DNA of 64,000 nucleotides from Ideonella paludis (GCF_018069865.1 NZ_JAGQDG010000001.1:248001-312000); one strand, 5' to 3'. Positions 51,419-63,570 are shown, numbered from the stretch's first letter. Translations and numbers: made by a program. The notes: generated by a model not told the origin, from the letters alone.

Positions 51419-52129
51419 ATGCTGCGTGGCCTGGTCATTGCCTTGCTGATTGCCAACCTGGGGTTTTGGGCCTGGAAGCAACCCACCATTGCCCAAGCCT
51501 TGGGCCTGCCCCAACCTCAGGACCGCGAGCCTGAGCGCCTCTTGCGCCAGATCCGCCCAGACGCCATCCGTTTGCAGCCCCTGCCAGCAGCCGCCTCGGC
51601 CGCTCCGGTGACGGCAGCCTCGGCGCCCGCCAGCGTGGCGGCCAGCGCCGCCGCAGAAGCCGCCTCGTTCGATGGCCAGGCCTGCTTGGAGGCCGGCCCG
51701 CTGAGCCCGGCGCAGATTCCCACGGCCACCAAGGCCCTGGTGCAGGCCGGCGTGGCGCCAGGCGGCTGGGCCGAGATCCGGCGTGACATCCCGGGCCGCT
51801 GGGCGATTGCCATGGGCCGCTTTGAAAACCGCGAGCAACTCCAGCGCAAGCTCGCGGAGTTGCAGCGCTTGCAGCTCAAGACCACCGAGGCCACGGGCGA
51901 CTTGGCGCCGGGGCTGATCTTGGGTGAGTTCAGCACCTCGCAAGCCGCCCAAGAGCGGCTCAGTCAGCTCAAAGAGCGCGGCGTGCGCACCGCGCGCGTG
52001 GTGGGCCTGACGGAAGGCCGCGTCGAGGTGCGGCTGCGGGCCGATCAACTCAGCCCAGCCGCCTTGAGCAAGCTACGCGCCTTGACGGCAGCGGATGCGC
52101 CGCTGCGCTGGCGCGCCTGCGAAGAGTAA
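51419..52129 (+). CDS. SPOR-domain membrane protein
   Basis: A 236-residue protein: N-terminal transmembrane helix (LRGLVIALLIANLGFWAW), a Pro/Ala-rich linker, then a SPOR-like region around 110-215 (GGWAEIRRDIPGRWAIAMGRFENREQLQRKLAELQRL...). SPOR domains bind denuded peptidoglycan, often at the septum. It follows birA by 13 bases. Its last 57 bases overlap the 3' end of the convergent subtilase gene. Confidence 0.8.
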   Translation: MLRGLVIALLIANLGFWAWKQPTIAQALGLPQPQDREPERLLRQIRPDAIRLQPLPAAASAAPVTAASAPASVAASAAAEAASFDGQACLEAGPLSPAQIPTATKALVQAGVAPGGWAEIRRDIPGRWAIAMGRFENREQLQRKLAELQRLQLKTTEATGDLAPGLILGEFSTSQAAQERLSQLKERGVRTARVVGLTEGRVEVRLRADQLSPAALSKLRALTAADAPLRWRACEE

Positions 52130-53941
52130 GGCCAGCAGCGCCAGCATCAAGGCGGGCGCCTCCAGCGCCCCACCGCCCGCGCTGGCTGGCGTGGCACTGC
52201 CCACCTCGGGCTGCGCACCGGCACTGGGCTCGCGGTCTGGGCCCAGCGCCAAGGCCTGCACCAGCTCCGGCGTGTCCAGCTCCACCCACGACCATTGCGG
52301 GGCTTGATACACCAAGCCTTGCGCTTTGGCACGGGCATAGCGCAGGGCCTGCTCGGTGTCCAACATACCCGGGCCACAGGTTTGGCGGCTGCACAGGCAG
52401 CGGCCTGGGTTGGCGGCGCTACAGGTCTTCATGAGCCGAGAGCCGACATGCGGCCGGGCGCTGAGCTGCAAGCCGTCCACCAGTTCTTGGGCGGAGAGCT
52501 CCGGGTGAACGGACAGCATCAAGGCCAATGTGCCGCTGACCATGGGGGCGGCAAAGCTGGTGCCCACCAAGCGGCCATAGCTGCCCGCTGCCGGCCCTTG
52601 AGCGCCCTCGTTGTGCAGGGTTAAGAGGCCACCATCCGCCAGCAGCCGGCCCCAGGTGCCTCGGGTGTCATCGCCCCCCACCGTCGCCAAGCCCACCGCC
52701 GCACCGAAGTTGGCATAGCTGGCCTTGAATCCATCCCGGTTGAGCGCGGTCACACCCATCACCTTGTCGCAGTTGGCGGGCCGGGCGGGGTCGCCATGTT
52801 GGTTGCCCGCTGCCGCCACCACCACCACGCCGCGCTGCCACAGCTCATTCACCGTCGCTTGGTACTCGGCGTGGCAGGCGGCAGGGCCGCCAAAGCTGAT
52901 GTTCACCACGCGGGCGGGGTGGGGGTTGAGCGGCACCCAGGCCGCGCAGCCGGAGCCGGGGTCTTGTGCTTGCTGCCAGCGCTGGCAGACCGACAGGCCG
53001 GCGGCCCAACGCATGCCGTCGATGATGTCGCGCACCGAGGCCCCGCACTTGCCGGCCACGCGGACCGGCAAGACCTTGCCTTGCCAGGTGAGTGCCGCCA
53101 CGCCTTGACCGTTTTGGGTGGCCGCAGCCACCACGCCCACCACGCCGGTGCCGTGCCAGGTGCTGGCGCTGAGAGCGCAACTGCCGTAGCGCGCCGGGTC
53201 TTGGGCCTGATCGTCGGCACTGACCCAATCGCCGGGGTCGCTGGGGTCGGCGTCTCGGCCATCGCCGTCATTGGCATAGCCTCGGCCCAGGCGGGTATCC
53301 CAGTCCGAGACGAAGTCGTAGCCAGGCAGCAGGCGCTGCGCGGCCAGATCGGGGTGCACCGTGAGGCCGGTGTCCAGCACCGCCACCACGTCTTGGCTGC
53401 GGCCGGTGGACAGCGCCCAGGCACTTTGCACACCGGGCACGCCGCGACGGCGGTCGGCCAGCGGCACGCTGTTGCTGCCCGCGACGGTTTGCAGCCACCA
53501 TTGGCCGCTGGCACCCGCAAACCACGGGTCGTTGGGCACCACCGCCTGTTGCAAGGGCTCGCGCACGTCCTCTTCGACCCACGCCACCTCCGGACGGGCG
53601 GCCAGCGCGGCCTTCCACTGTGCGGCTTGGGCCGGTGTCAGCGGCGCGGGGGGCACCAAGAGCTGTGAGGCGGCGCCCACAGGCTCCAGGCGCCAGTCGG
53701 CCAGGCCGCGCAAACCGGCCCCTTGCACGACGGCCTGCCAGCGCAGGCTGTGGCGCTGGCGCTGGGCCCGGTCGGCCTCCAGTGCGCTGGCGCGTTGGGG
53801 CGCCCTTTGCAAGGTGGGGGCCTCATGCAAGCGGACGATCAAGCCATGCACCACGGGCGCGGCAGGGCGCTCCGCAGCCACCACACTGGCAGCCAGGGCA
53901 GCCGTCACAAGGCCGCGCACGGCGGCGGACAACAAAGTCAT
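52073..53941 (-). CDS. Secreted S8 (subtilisin-family) serine protease 1
   Basis: A 622-residue exported protease: signal peptide (LLSAAVRGLVTAALAASVVAA), an inhibitor-like propeptide (about 20-130), then a subtilase domain with Asp in VVAVLDTGL, His in SSTWHGTGVVGVVAA-type sequence (STWHGTG) and Ser in GTSFAAPMVSG. Several paired cysteines suggest disulfides. The C-terminus, SAGGGALEAPALMLALLALLFAGAPAQRR, is Gly-rich then hydrophobic then basic, like a GlyGly-CTERM sorting tail. I start at ATG 53941. It is a paralogue of the next gene upstream. Confidence 0.9.
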   Translation of the reverse strand: MTLLSAAVRGLVTAALAASVVAAERPAAPVVHGLIVRLHEAPTLQRAPQRASALEADRAQRQRHSLRWQAVVQGAGLRGLADWRLEPVGAASQLLVPPAPLTPAQAAQWKAALAARPEVAWVEEDVREPLQQAVVPNDPWFAGASGQWWLQTVAGSNSVPLADRRRGVPGVQSAWALSTGRSQDVVAVLDTGLTVHPDLAAQRLLPGYDFVSDWDTRLGRGYANDGDGRDADPSDPGDWVSADDQAQDPARYGSCALSASTWHGTGVVGVVAAATQNGQGVAALTWQGKVLPVRVAGKCGASVRDIIDGMRWAAGLSVCQRWQQAQDPGSGCAAWVPLNPHPARVVNISFGGPAACHAEYQATVNELWQRGVVVVAAAGNQHGDPARPANCDKVMGVTALNRDGFKASYANFGAAVGLATVGGDDTRGTWGRLLADGGLLTLHNEGAQGPAAGSYGRLVGTSFAAPMVSGTLALMLSVHPELSAQELVDGLQLSARPHVGSRLMKTCSAANPGRCLCSRQTCGPGMLDTEQALRYARAKAQGLVYQAPQWSWVELDTPELVQALALGPDREPSAGAQPEVGSATPASAGGGALEAPALMLALLALLFAGAPAQRRIRCRQGA

Positions 53942-53967
53942 GCGTTCGGGTCCAGCAAATGCCGGCA

Positions 53968-54008
53968 CCCGCAACGCTGCGGGCGCCGTGAAGAGAAGTC
54001 TTCACGGC
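53968..54008 (-). terminator. Tandem hairpins between the two subtilase genes
   Basis: A perfect 10-bp stem (GCCGTGAAGA / TCTTCACGGC, loop GAAG, 53985-54008) and beside it a 6-bp stem (CCCGCA / TGCGGG, near 53968-53983). They lie between the stop of protease 2 and the start of protease 1. With no T-run they may limit read-through or stabilise mRNA. Confidence 0.45.
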
Positions 54009-54066
54009 TTATCGACCAACGGCTCCCAAACCAAAGGGCAGTGAGAGGCGCTTGTGCGCCTGTGCT

Positions 54067-56073
54067 TCAGGTGCGGCGACGGCCCAGCAAGACAGCGCAC
54101 AGCGCCAGCACCCAGAGGGCCGCAGGGCTGCTGGAGCCGCCGCCAGACTCCAGCACCGGCTGGGGGGCGGGCGCGCTGCCGATGGTCAGGGTTTGGCTGC
54201 TGACATGGCTACTGCCCAGGTCGTCCGTCACCGTGAGTTGCACCGTCACCGTGCCCGCCGCCACGGGGCTCAGTGTGGCCGTGACGGCGTTGGTCGCACC
54301 ACTGAAACTGGCCAGGGTGCCGCCCGCGGTGATGGCCCATTGATAGGCCGTGAGCGTGCGCCCGGCCGCGGCCGTGCTGGACTGGCCATTGAGCAACACA
54401 TTGACACCAATTTGTGGGCTGGCCGGTGAGAAGCTGAAGGAAGACGTCGGTGCAGCTCCTGACATGGAGGCCACTGCAGCGGCCGCGTTCAACAAGCCCG
54501 CACCACAGGTGCTGGTGGTGCAGTAGCACTCCGAATCTTGAGGGATCAGGCCAGGCGCTTGGCAGGCCGACACCCCAGCGCCCGCCCCACTGCTGGGGAA
54601 GGCCCGCGCGGTCGAGCGCAATGCGGCAATGACCTGCGCGGGGGTGACCTCGGGGTTGATGGCCTGCATCAGCGACACCGTGGCCGACACCAAGGGCGCG
54701 GCAAAGCTGGTGCCAATGGTGGCATCGGCACCCGAGGTGGTGTAGCTCGGTCCCACCGGCGTGGTGGTGCCGGTGTCTGAGGTGGAGAGCAGCGCGTAAA
54801 GGCAAGGGCCGGTGTCCTGGCCGCAGTTGCCCGCCGGCGCCGCCAAGGTCACTTCAGGGCCGAGGTTGGAGTAACCGACCTTGGTGCCTGCATGGCGAAC
54901 ACCCGCCACACTGACCACACCCGCGCAGTTGGCTGGGGCGCCCACGGCCAAGCCTTCGTTGCCCGCCGCCACCACCACCGTGGCCTTGACGGCCGCGAGC
55001 TGCGCCACCGCCTCGGTGTAGGCCGGAGTGCAGGCGCCGGAGCTGCCCAGGCTGAGGTTGATGACCTTGGCGGGATAGCTGTTGCTCGGGATGCCGGGCA
55101 CGGCCAAACCCGCCGCCCACTTCATGCCTGCGATGATCTCGGAGTCAAAGCCCCCGCATTTGCCCAGCACGCGCACCGGTAAGACCTTGGCGTCCCAGGC
55201 CGCGCCGGCCATGCCCGTGCCGTTGTTGGTGGACGCAGCGATCAAGCCGGCCACCTGGGTGCCGTGCCAAGAGCTGGAGGACACCTCGCAGCCCTCAAAG
55301 CGGCTGGTGGCGGCCTCGGCGCTGGTGACCCAATCACCTGGGTCCTCTGGGTTGTCATCAGCCAGCGTGCCGTCATTGGCATAGGCCAAGGCATCGGCAG
55401 TGCTGTAGCCCGTGGCTGGGGCGCTGAAGCCCACAAAGTCATAGCCCGGCAGCAGCTTGCCCGCCAAATCAGGGTGCTCTTTGCGGATGCCGGTGTCCAG
55501 CACCGCCACCACCAGATTGCCGCCGCCCTTGGTGCGGTCCCAGGCCGCCTGGGCATTGATGGCCGATACAAAGGTGGTGTCTGGCGCACGCAAATACCAC
55601 TGGCCCACGACCGGCGTGGTGGTGGTTTGATCAGCACGGAACAAGGGGTCGTTGGGCACGGCACGCACAAAGCGGCGGCGGTCTTCCACCACCCACTCCA
55701 CATCCGGGTGCTGGGCCAAGGCCTGCACCAAGGCGGCGCTGCTCAGGCCGGGCGCCATCAGCACCTGCGAGCGCTCGCTCAAGGCGCGGCCGTCTTGCAG
55801 GCTGAGGCCCAAGCGTTGGCCAATGGCCAGCGCTTGCTGGGGGCCGGCCTTGGCAGCATAAGCGGTGGCCCTCAAGGCCGCCGCACCCGCGCGGTACTTG
55901 ACGATCACGCGGCCTGGGGCTTCAAGCGCCTTCTGGGGCGGCGTCAACAGACCGCGCTCTGCCGCTTGCAGTGGGCTGGCCAGCAGCCCCAGGCTGAGGA
56001 CGGACACCGCCCCCACCACCGCCAGAAATCGGCGTTGCGCCCGCTTAGCGTGCGTTGTCAGAGCTGCGTGCAT
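54067..56073 (-). CDS. Secreted S8 (subtilisin-family) serine protease 2 with PKD-like domain
   Basis: A 668-residue exported protease. Signal peptide (FLAVVGAVSVLSLGLLASPLQAA), propeptide, then a subtilase domain with Asp in VVAVLDTGIRKEHPD, His in SSWHGTQVAGLIAA, oxyanion Asn in AAGNEGL and Ser in GTSFAAPLVSA. After it comes a PKD-like beta domain (QIGVNVLLNGQSST...VTVQLTVTDDLGSSH) and a tail SGGGSSSPAALWVLALCAVLLGRRRT, matching GlyGly-CTERM. I start at ATG 56073 because the signal peptide begins there. It is a paralogue of protease 1 downstream. Confidence 0.9.
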   Translation of the reverse strand: MHAALTTHAKRAQRRFLAVVGAVSVLSLGLLASPLQAAERGLLTPPQKALEAPGRVIVKYRAGAAALRATAYAAKAGPQQALAIGQRLGLSLQDGRALSERSQVLMAPGLSSAALVQALAQHPDVEWVVEDRRRFVRAVPNDPLFRADQTTTTPVVGQWYLRAPDTTFVSAINAQAAWDRTKGGGNLVVAVLDTGIRKEHPDLAGKLLPGYDFVGFSAPATGYSTADALAYANDGTLADDNPEDPGDWVTSAEAATSRFEGCEVSSSSWHGTQVAGLIAASTNNGTGMAGAAWDAKVLPVRVLGKCGGFDSEIIAGMKWAAGLAVPGIPSNSYPAKVINLSLGSSGACTPAYTEAVAQLAAVKATVVVAAGNEGLAVGAPANCAGVVSVAGVRHAGTKVGYSNLGPEVTLAAPAGNCGQDTGPCLYALLSTSDTGTTTPVGPSYTTSGADATIGTSFAAPLVSATVSLMQAINPEVTPAQVIAALRSTARAFPSSGAGAGVSACQAPGLIPQDSECYCTTSTCGAGLLNAAAAVASMSGAAPTSSFSFSPASPQIGVNVLLNGQSSTAAAGRTLTAYQWAITAGGTLASFSGATNAVTATLSPVAAGTVTVQLTVTDDLGSSHVSSQTLTIGSAPAPQPVLESGGGSSSPAALWVLALCAVLLGRRRT

Positions 56074-56188
56074 CCCGGTCTCGCTCGAAAAAATCAAAGA
56101 ACGAAGTCTAGGCGGAGGTCTATAACCCTGCGGCCAGGCTTCGTGACACATTGCAAGATTCTGCCCAGTGCAAACTGGCTTCATCCAA

Positions 56189-56226
56189 GAAAAAGGGCGC
56201 CCCGTTCGCACCGGGCGCCCCTTTTG
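56189..56226 (-). terminator. Rho-independent terminator of gap
   Basis: On the minus strand, AAAGGGGCGCCC pairs with GGGCGCCCTTT around a 10-base loop and is followed by a run of T's. It lies about 35 bases after the gap stop. Confidence 0.85.
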
Positions 56227-56260
56227 GTCTGTCACCCCCTGGGTCGAGGGTGGTCAGCAA

Positions 56261-58254
<1,994 letters not shown>

Positions 58255-58295
58255 CTGCACTGGCCCTCAGCGTAATCGAAAACGGACTGGGCGCC

Positions 58296-60341
58296 TTACT
58301 TGCCCAGCACCTTGCGCACCGTCAGCGCCAGGTTGTCGACGGTGAAGCCGAACAGCTTGAACAGCACACCCGCGGGGGCGGATTCGCCGTAGCGGTCCAG
58401 GCCGATCACGGCGGCGCAGCCGTACTTCCACCAGCCGTCCGTCACACCGGCTTCGATGGCGATGCGCGGCAGGCCCTTGGGCAGCACTTCGAGCTTGTAG
58501 CCCAGGTCTTGCCGGTCAAAGACCGTGGTGCTGGGCATGGAGACCACGCGCACGGCGATCTTGGCCTTGGCCAATTCGGCCTGTGCTTGCAGGGCCAGTT
58601 GCACTTCGGAGCCGGTGGCGATGATGACGGCTTGCGCCTTCTTCTTCAGGCCCACATTCACAGGCTCAGACAGCACATAGCCGCCCTTGGTGATGACGTC
58701 AGCGTCTTCCTTGGGGGCGTAGGGCAGGTTTTGGCGCGACAGCAGCAAGGCGGTGGGGCGATGCTTGTTGGCCAGCGCCATGGTCCAGGCGACGGCCGTC
58801 TCGGTGGTGTCAGCGGGGCGCCAGACATCGAGGTTGGGGATCAGGCGCAGGCTGGCGGCGTGCTCCACCGACTGGTGGGTGGGGCCGTCTTCGCCCAGGC
58901 CGATAGAGTCGTGGGTGAAGACATGGATGACGCGGCGCTTCATCAGCGCGGCCATGCGGATAGCGTTGCGGCTGTAGTCCGAGAAGGTCAGGAAGGTGCC
59001 GCCGTAGGGGATGAAGCCGCCGTGCAGGGCCACACCGTTCATGATGGCGGCCATGCCGAACTCGCGCACACCGTAGTTGATGTGGCGACCCCCCACGCCA
59101 GCGTCGTTCTTGACCACATCACCCGCCAAGTCAAAGCGCAGATTGGGCGTGGACTTGGTGTTGGTCAGGTTGGAGCCGGTCAGGTCGGCCGAGCCGCCCA
59201 GCAGCTCGGGCAGCGCAGCGGTGAAGACTTCCAGCGCGATCTGGCTGGCCTTGCGGCTGGCCACGGTCTCGGCCTTGTCGTGGGCGCTGCCCACGGCTTC
59301 GACGGCCACTTCGGCAAAGTTGGCGGGCAGCTCACCGGCCATGCGGCGGGTGAACTCGGCAGCCAGCTCAGGGAAGGCAGCGGTGTAAGCGGCAAAGCGG
59401 GCGTCCCACTCGGCCTGGTCAGCAGCACCCTGGGCGGTGCAATCCCAGGCGGCGCGGATGTCCTCAGGAATCACAAAGGGCTCTGCCGACCAGCCCAGGG
59501 CTTCGCGGGTGAGCTTGATCTCTTCGGCGCCCAGGGGCTCGCCGTGGGCCTTGGCCGTGCCAGCGCGGTTGGGCGAGCCCTTGCCGATGCTGGTCTTGCA
59601 GACGATCAGCGTGGGCTTTTCGGTGCTGAGCTTGGCTTGGGCAATCGCCGCGTCCACCGCGTCGGCGTTGTGGCCATCCACCGGGCCGATCACATTCCAG
59701 CCATAGGCTTCAAAGCGCTGGGGCGTGTTGTCGATGAACCAAGGGGCGACTTGGCCGTCGATGGAGATGCCGTTGTCGTCGTACAGGGCCACCAGCTTGT
59801 TCAGCTTCCAGGCGCCAGCCAGGGCGCAGGCTTCGTGGCTGATGCCTTCCATCAGGCAGCCGTCGCCCATGAAGACATAGGTGTGGTGGTCGACGATGGT
59901 GTGGCCATCGCGGTTGAACTCGGCGGCCATCAGCTTCTCGGCCAAGGCCATGCCCACGGCATTGGTGATGCCCTGGCCCAGCGGGCCGGTGGTGGTTTCC
60001 ACGCCGGGGGTCACGTCCACTTCAGGGTGGCCGGGGGTCAGGCTGTGCAGTTGGCGGAAGTTCTTCAGCTCGTCCAGCGAGAGCGCGTAGCCGGTCAGGT
60101 TCAACAGCGCATAGATCAGCATGGAGCCATGGCCGTTGGAGAGCACAAAGCGGTCGCGGTCGGCCCACAGCGGCTGCTGGGGGTTGTGTCGCAGGTGGCG
60201 CGTCCACAGCGCCTGGGCCATTTCGGCCATGCCCATGGGCGCGCCGGGGTGGCCGGAGTTGGCTTGCTGCACCCCGTCCATGGCCAGGGCGCGAATGGCA
60301 TGGGCCATCAAGGGAGGTTGGTTCTGGGCGGAAGTGGACAT
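58296..60341 (-). CDS. tktA: Transketolase
   Basis: A 681-residue thiamine-diphosphate enzyme moving two-carbon units between sugar phosphates in the pentose phosphate pathway. The ThDP motif [18 protein letters not shown]...DDNGIS, the N-terminal [13 protein letters not shown] and the central [16 protein letters not shown]-type segment ([20 protein letters not shown]) are all present. Length is standard. It is divergent from speD. Confidence 0.96.
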   Translation of the reverse strand: MSTSAQNQPPLMAHAIRALAMDGVQQANSGHPGAPMGMAEMAQALWTRHLRHNPQQPLWADRDRFVLSNGHGSMLIYALLNLTGYALSLDELKNFRQLHSLTPGHPEVDVTPGVETTTGPLGQGITNAVGMALAEKLMAAEFNRDGHTIVDHHTYVFMGDGCLMEGISHEACALAGAWKLNKLVALYDDNGISIDGQVAPWFIDNTPQRFEAYGWNVIGPVDGHNADAVDAAIAQAKLSTEKPTLIVCKTSIGKGSPNRAGTAKAHGEPLGAEEIKLTREALGWSAEPFVIPEDIRAAWDCTAQGAADQAEWDARFAAYTAAFPELAAEFTRRMAGELPANFAEVAVEAVGSAHDKAETVASRKASQIALEVFTAALPELLGGSADLTGSNLTNTKSTPNLRFDLAGDVVKNDAGVGGRHINYGVREFGMAAIMNGVALHGGFIPYGGTFLTFSDYSRNAIRMAALMKRRVIHVFTHDSIGLGEDGPTHQSVEHAASLRLIPNLDVWRPADTTETAVAWTMALANKHRPTALLLSRQNLPYAPKEDADVITKGGYVLSEPVNVGLKKKAQAVIIATGSEVQLALQAQAELAKAKIAVRVVSMPSTTVFDRQDLGYKLEVLPKGLPRIAIEAGVTDGWWKYGCAAVIGLDRYGESAPAGVLFKLFGFTVDNLALTVRKVLGK

Positions 60342-60465
60342 GCGGCGTCTCTCAGGCGGGCTGGCGGGGCGTGGGCCCCGAGAAGGAAGGGAGGGAAGGA
60401 GGAGAAAGGTGAGATTTTAGGCGAGGAGCGTCAGGGATGACCCGCACCGATATGATCCGCCCCCT

Positions 60466-60864
60466 ATGCATGGCCTGCACCTCACCGCTGACCTGCGCGG
60501 CTGCCCTCTGGCGCAGCCCGCCATGACCGACCCCGCCGCGCTGCGCTCGCTGTGCTTGGCCGCCGTGGCGGAGGCCGGTTTGCAGGCCGTGGGCGAGTTG
60601 TTTCATCGCTTTCAAGCCGCCCCAGGACAGCCTGAGGACAGCGCCGGTGTGACGGGCGTGGTGCTGCTGGCCGAATCCCACTTGGCCCTTCACACCTGGC
60701 CTGAGCTGGCCGCGGTGACCTTGGATGTCTATGTCTGCAACCTGGGGCAAGACAACAGCGCCAAGGCCGAGGCCCTGATGGCGCGCCTGCAACAGGCCTT
60801 TGGCGCGACTGAGACGGAATGCCACCGCCTGCAACGCGGCGGGCGCCTTTTGCAAACGATTTGA
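60466..60864 (+). CDS. speD: S-adenosylmethionine decarboxylase proenzyme
   Basis: A 132-residue pyruvoyl enzyme supplying aminopropyl groups for spermidine. The self-cleavage site is in LLAESHLALHTWPE, where the Ser after Glu becomes the pyruvoyl group; GLHLTADLRGCP is the usual N-terminus. It is short, as in the class 1B bacterial form. No clear ribosome site is visible. A hemerythrin gene follows after 62 bases. Confidence 0.92.
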   Translation: MHGLHLTADLRGCPLAQPAMTDPAALRSLCLAAVAEAGLQAVGELFHRFQAAPGQPEDSAGVTGVVLLAESHLALHTWPELAAVTLDVYVCNLGQDNSAKAEALMARLQQAFGATETECHRLQRGGRLLQTI

Positions 60865-60926
60865 CGCGCGTCAAGCTCGAACGGCTCTCCGGCGGGCAGT
60901 CTCCTCCTCTCGTTGGAGACAAAGAC

Positions 60927-61502
60927 ATGCGCCCGCTGACCCTGACCATCATTCAAGAAGAACACGCCGCCCTGGCCGCCATGCTGCGCTCGTTGAGCAT
61001 GCTCTTGCAGCAATCTCGCCGCAACGGCACGCCGCCAGACTTTGAGGTGCTGCGCGCCATGCTCTTCTACATTGATGAGTTCCCCGAGCGGCTGCATCAC
61101 ACCAAAGAAACCACCCTGCTTTTCCCCAAGCTGCGCAGCAAGGTGCCGGGCTTGAGCGAGACGCTCAAGCGCTTAGACCAAGAGCACACGAACGGCGAGC
61201 GCGCGATCCGCCACCTGGAACACCTGATGATTGCCTATGAGGTGATGGGCGAGTCGCGCCGCGAGGCGTTTGAGAACGCGGTCGGCCGCTATGTGGAGTT
61301 TTATCTCTCACACATGGGCCTGGAAGAGCAGACCATCTTGCCCGCCGCCAAGGCCCACCTCAGCCCTGAAGACTGGGCCGAGCTGGACCAAGCCTTCGCC
61401 GAGAATCGCGACCCACTGGCCGGGCATGGCTCTCTCGAAACCTACCAACCGGTGGTTCAAAAAATCCTGCAAAAAGCCCCGGCGCCGATTGGCTTGGGCT
61501 GA
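60927..61502 (+). CDS. Hemerythrin-domain protein
   Basis: A 191-residue all-helical protein with the di-iron ligands of a hemerythrin-like domain: His in QEEHAALAAM, His in RLHHTKETTLLFPKL, EHTNGE and HMGLEEQTILPAA. Such proteins bind oxygen or nitric oxide, or act in iron handling or oxidative stress. GGAGAC upstream supports ATG 60927 over the longer open frame from 60819. It ends just before the convergent chemoreceptor stop. Confidence 0.85.
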   Translation: MRPLTLTIIQEEHAALAAMLRSLSMLLQQSRRNGTPPDFEVLRAMLFYIDEFPERLHHTKETTLLFPKLRSKVPGLSETLKRLDQEHTNGERAIRHLEHLMIAYEVMGESRREAFENAVGRYVEFYLSHMGLEEQTILPAAKAHLSPEDWAELDQAFAENRDPLAGHGSLETYQPVVQKILQKAPAPIGLG

Positions 61503-63446
61503 TCACGCGGCGGCGTAAGCGCCTTGGCTGAGCCGGAACGAGGCGACGGCCCGCTGCAACTCCAAGGCCTGGCCGCGCAGGCTTTCTGCAGCCGCCGCGC
61601 TCTGCTCGACCAAGGCGGCGTTTTGCTGGGTAGCTTGGTCCATTTGAGACACCGCTTGACCCACCTGGCTGACGCCTGAGCTTTGCTCCACGCTGGCCGT
61701 GCTGATCTCGCCCATGATGTCCGAGACGCGCTTGATCGCACTGACGATCTCTTCCATGGTGGCACCGGCGCGGTCCACCTGAGCGCGGCCCTGCTCCACC
61801 CGCTCCACGCTGGTGGTGATCAAACCTTTGATCTCGCGCGCTGCCGCTGCCGAGCGCTGGGCCAGGCTGCGCACCTCGGCCGCCACCACGGCAAAGCCTC
61901 GGCCTTGCTCACCGGCGCGGGCCGCTTCCACCGCCGCGTTCAGGGCCAGGATGTTGGTTTGGAAAGCGATGCCGTCAATCGTGCCGATGATGTCGGCAAT
62001 CTGCTTGGCGCTGGCGCTGATCTGGTGCATGGTGGCCACCACTTCACCCACGGCTTCACCGCCTCGCGCCGCCACATCGCTGGCCCCTTGTGCCAATTGA
62101 TTGGCCTGGCGGGCGTTATCCGCGTTCTGGCTCACGGTCGAACCCAACTCGTCCATGGAAGCTGCCGTTTGCTGCAAGGCGCTGGCCTGCTGCTCGGTGC
62201 GGCTGGAGAGGTCGTGGTTGCCTTGCGCGATCTGGGCGCTGGCTGTGGCCACTTGCTCGGCATTGCCGCGCACCACGGCCACGACCTGCGACAAGCTGTG
62301 GGTCATGCGGCTCAAAGCACGCAGCAACTGAGCCATCTCATCCTCACCTTGAGCCGCCAACTTTTGACTCAGGTCGCCGCTGGCCACAGCCTCCGCCACC
62401 GCAACGGCTTGTCGCAAGGACGTGGTGGTCTGCCGCCAGACGGCCATCATCAACCCAAAGCTACCCAGTAACACCAAGGCAATCCAAATCATCGACAGCC
62501 AGAGTGTCTTTTTGACCGTGCTGACATTCAGCGTCAGGTCGGCAAAAAGCGTCTCTTGCGTCAAGTCACCCAGCTTGAACTGGGCATCGATCACTTGCGT
62601 CATCTTTGCCCAGTAATCGGCGCTCGGGTGGTTCAGCGTTTCAGCTGCCACCAACTGCTGCTCCACCAAGCTCAAGCCCTGCTCAACGGCCGCCTGAGCC
62701 TGCGCCTTGGCCTCACCCAGCGCACTGGCGACTTTGGGGTCTTGCGCGGCCATCTGCAGGGCCCGTTGCACCTCCTGCGCCTGCACGCGCGCCAGGGCGA
62801 TCTGCGCCTGCAGGCGCGCCTTGTCTTGTGCGCTGGCCTCACCCCGGACCAGCAAACCCATGCCAGCACCGCGCATCTGGCCCAAGGTCTCGCTCAGCGC
62901 AGGCAAGGAGCGCAGCAGCACATCTTGCAAAAAGTAGCCCGTAGGTTGAGGGTGAAGCACCAACTCCGCATCCACGGCCACGTCATACAAAAGGTTCAGC
63001 TGCTGCGTGATCAGCTCGGTGTGCAGCTTGAAGCTCTGGCCCGCCGCAATGCGCTTGGCCGCCACATCAGCCCCCAAGGCTTTGAAGCGCTGCTGCAGGG
63101 CCTCCAAATTCTTCACATCTTCAGGATGCCCCACCAAGGCGAGCTTTTCGCTCGCAACAGCCCAACCCGCTTCCACAGCCTCTTGGACCTTGGCCCGCTG
63201 CCCAGCTGCGTCTGCATTGCCGCCCAAGGCGCCATTGGACAAGCCCCGGTGCTGCTGCGTCAGCCGGATGAGCTTCAGCAACTCCGTCGCCGGCTGCAGC
63301 CCCAACTCCTCACGCGAGGCCTGCCGCAAGTCGGACAGTGTGTTTTGAACATGCAGCACCGTGGGCACGGCCAGCATGGCCACAGCCAACACGGCCAGCA
63401 ACAAGAACTTGCCGCTCAAGGTGAGCCGGCTGAGCCATCGGTTCAT
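61503..63446 (-). CDS. Methyl-accepting chemotaxis protein
   Basis: A 647-residue chemoreceptor. An N-terminal helix (LLLAVLAVAMLAVPTVLHV) and a second near 310-330 flank a long helical periplasmic sensor region (RLTQQHRGLSNGALGGN). A HAMP domain follows, then the signalling coiled coil with the highly conserved tip IIGTIDGIAFQTNILALNAAVEAARAGEQGRGFAVVAAEVRSLAQRSA. No C-terminal CheR pentapeptide is present. GGAAGGG upstream fixes ATG 63446. The ligand is unknown, and che genes are not in the window. Confidence 0.92.
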   Translation of the reverse strand: MNRWLSRLTLSGKFLLLAVLAVAMLAVPTVLHVQNTLSDLRQASREELGLQPATELLKLIRLTQQHRGLSNGALGGNADAAGQRAKVQEAVEAGWAVASEKLALVGHPEDVKNLEALQQRFKALGADVAAKRIAAGQSFKLHTELITQQLNLLYDVAVDAELVLHPQPTGYFLQDVLLRSLPALSETLGQMRGAGMGLLVRGEASAQDKARLQAQIALARVQAQEVQRALQMAAQDPKVASALGEAKAQAQAAVEQGLSLVEQQLVAAETLNHPSADYWAKMTQVIDAQFKLGDLTQETLFADLTLNVSTVKKTLWLSMIWIALVLLGSFGLMMAVWRQTTTSLRQAVAVAEAVASGDLSQKLAAQGEDEMAQLLRALSRMTHSLSQVVAVVRGNAEQVATASAQIAQGNHDLSSRTEQQASALQQTAASMDELGSTVSQNADNARQANQLAQGASDVAARGGEAVGEVVATMHQISASAKQIADIIGTIDGIAFQTNILALNAAVEAARAGEQGRGFAVVAAEVRSLAQRSAAAAREIKGLITTSVERVEQGRAQVDRAGATMEEIVSAIKRVSDIMGEISTASVEQSSGVSQVGQAVSQMDQATQQNAALVEQSAAAAESLRGQALELQRAVASFRLSQGAYAAA

Positions 63447-63570
63447 TGCAATCCCTTCCGTACCTGGGCGATAAGCCCATGTTTTCAGCAGGGATGTTGC
63501 AACGTGTGCGCGACATCCGATCAAGGTAAATGGATGCCCATTCGCACCCATTTACCCGCCCCGGTTTGTC

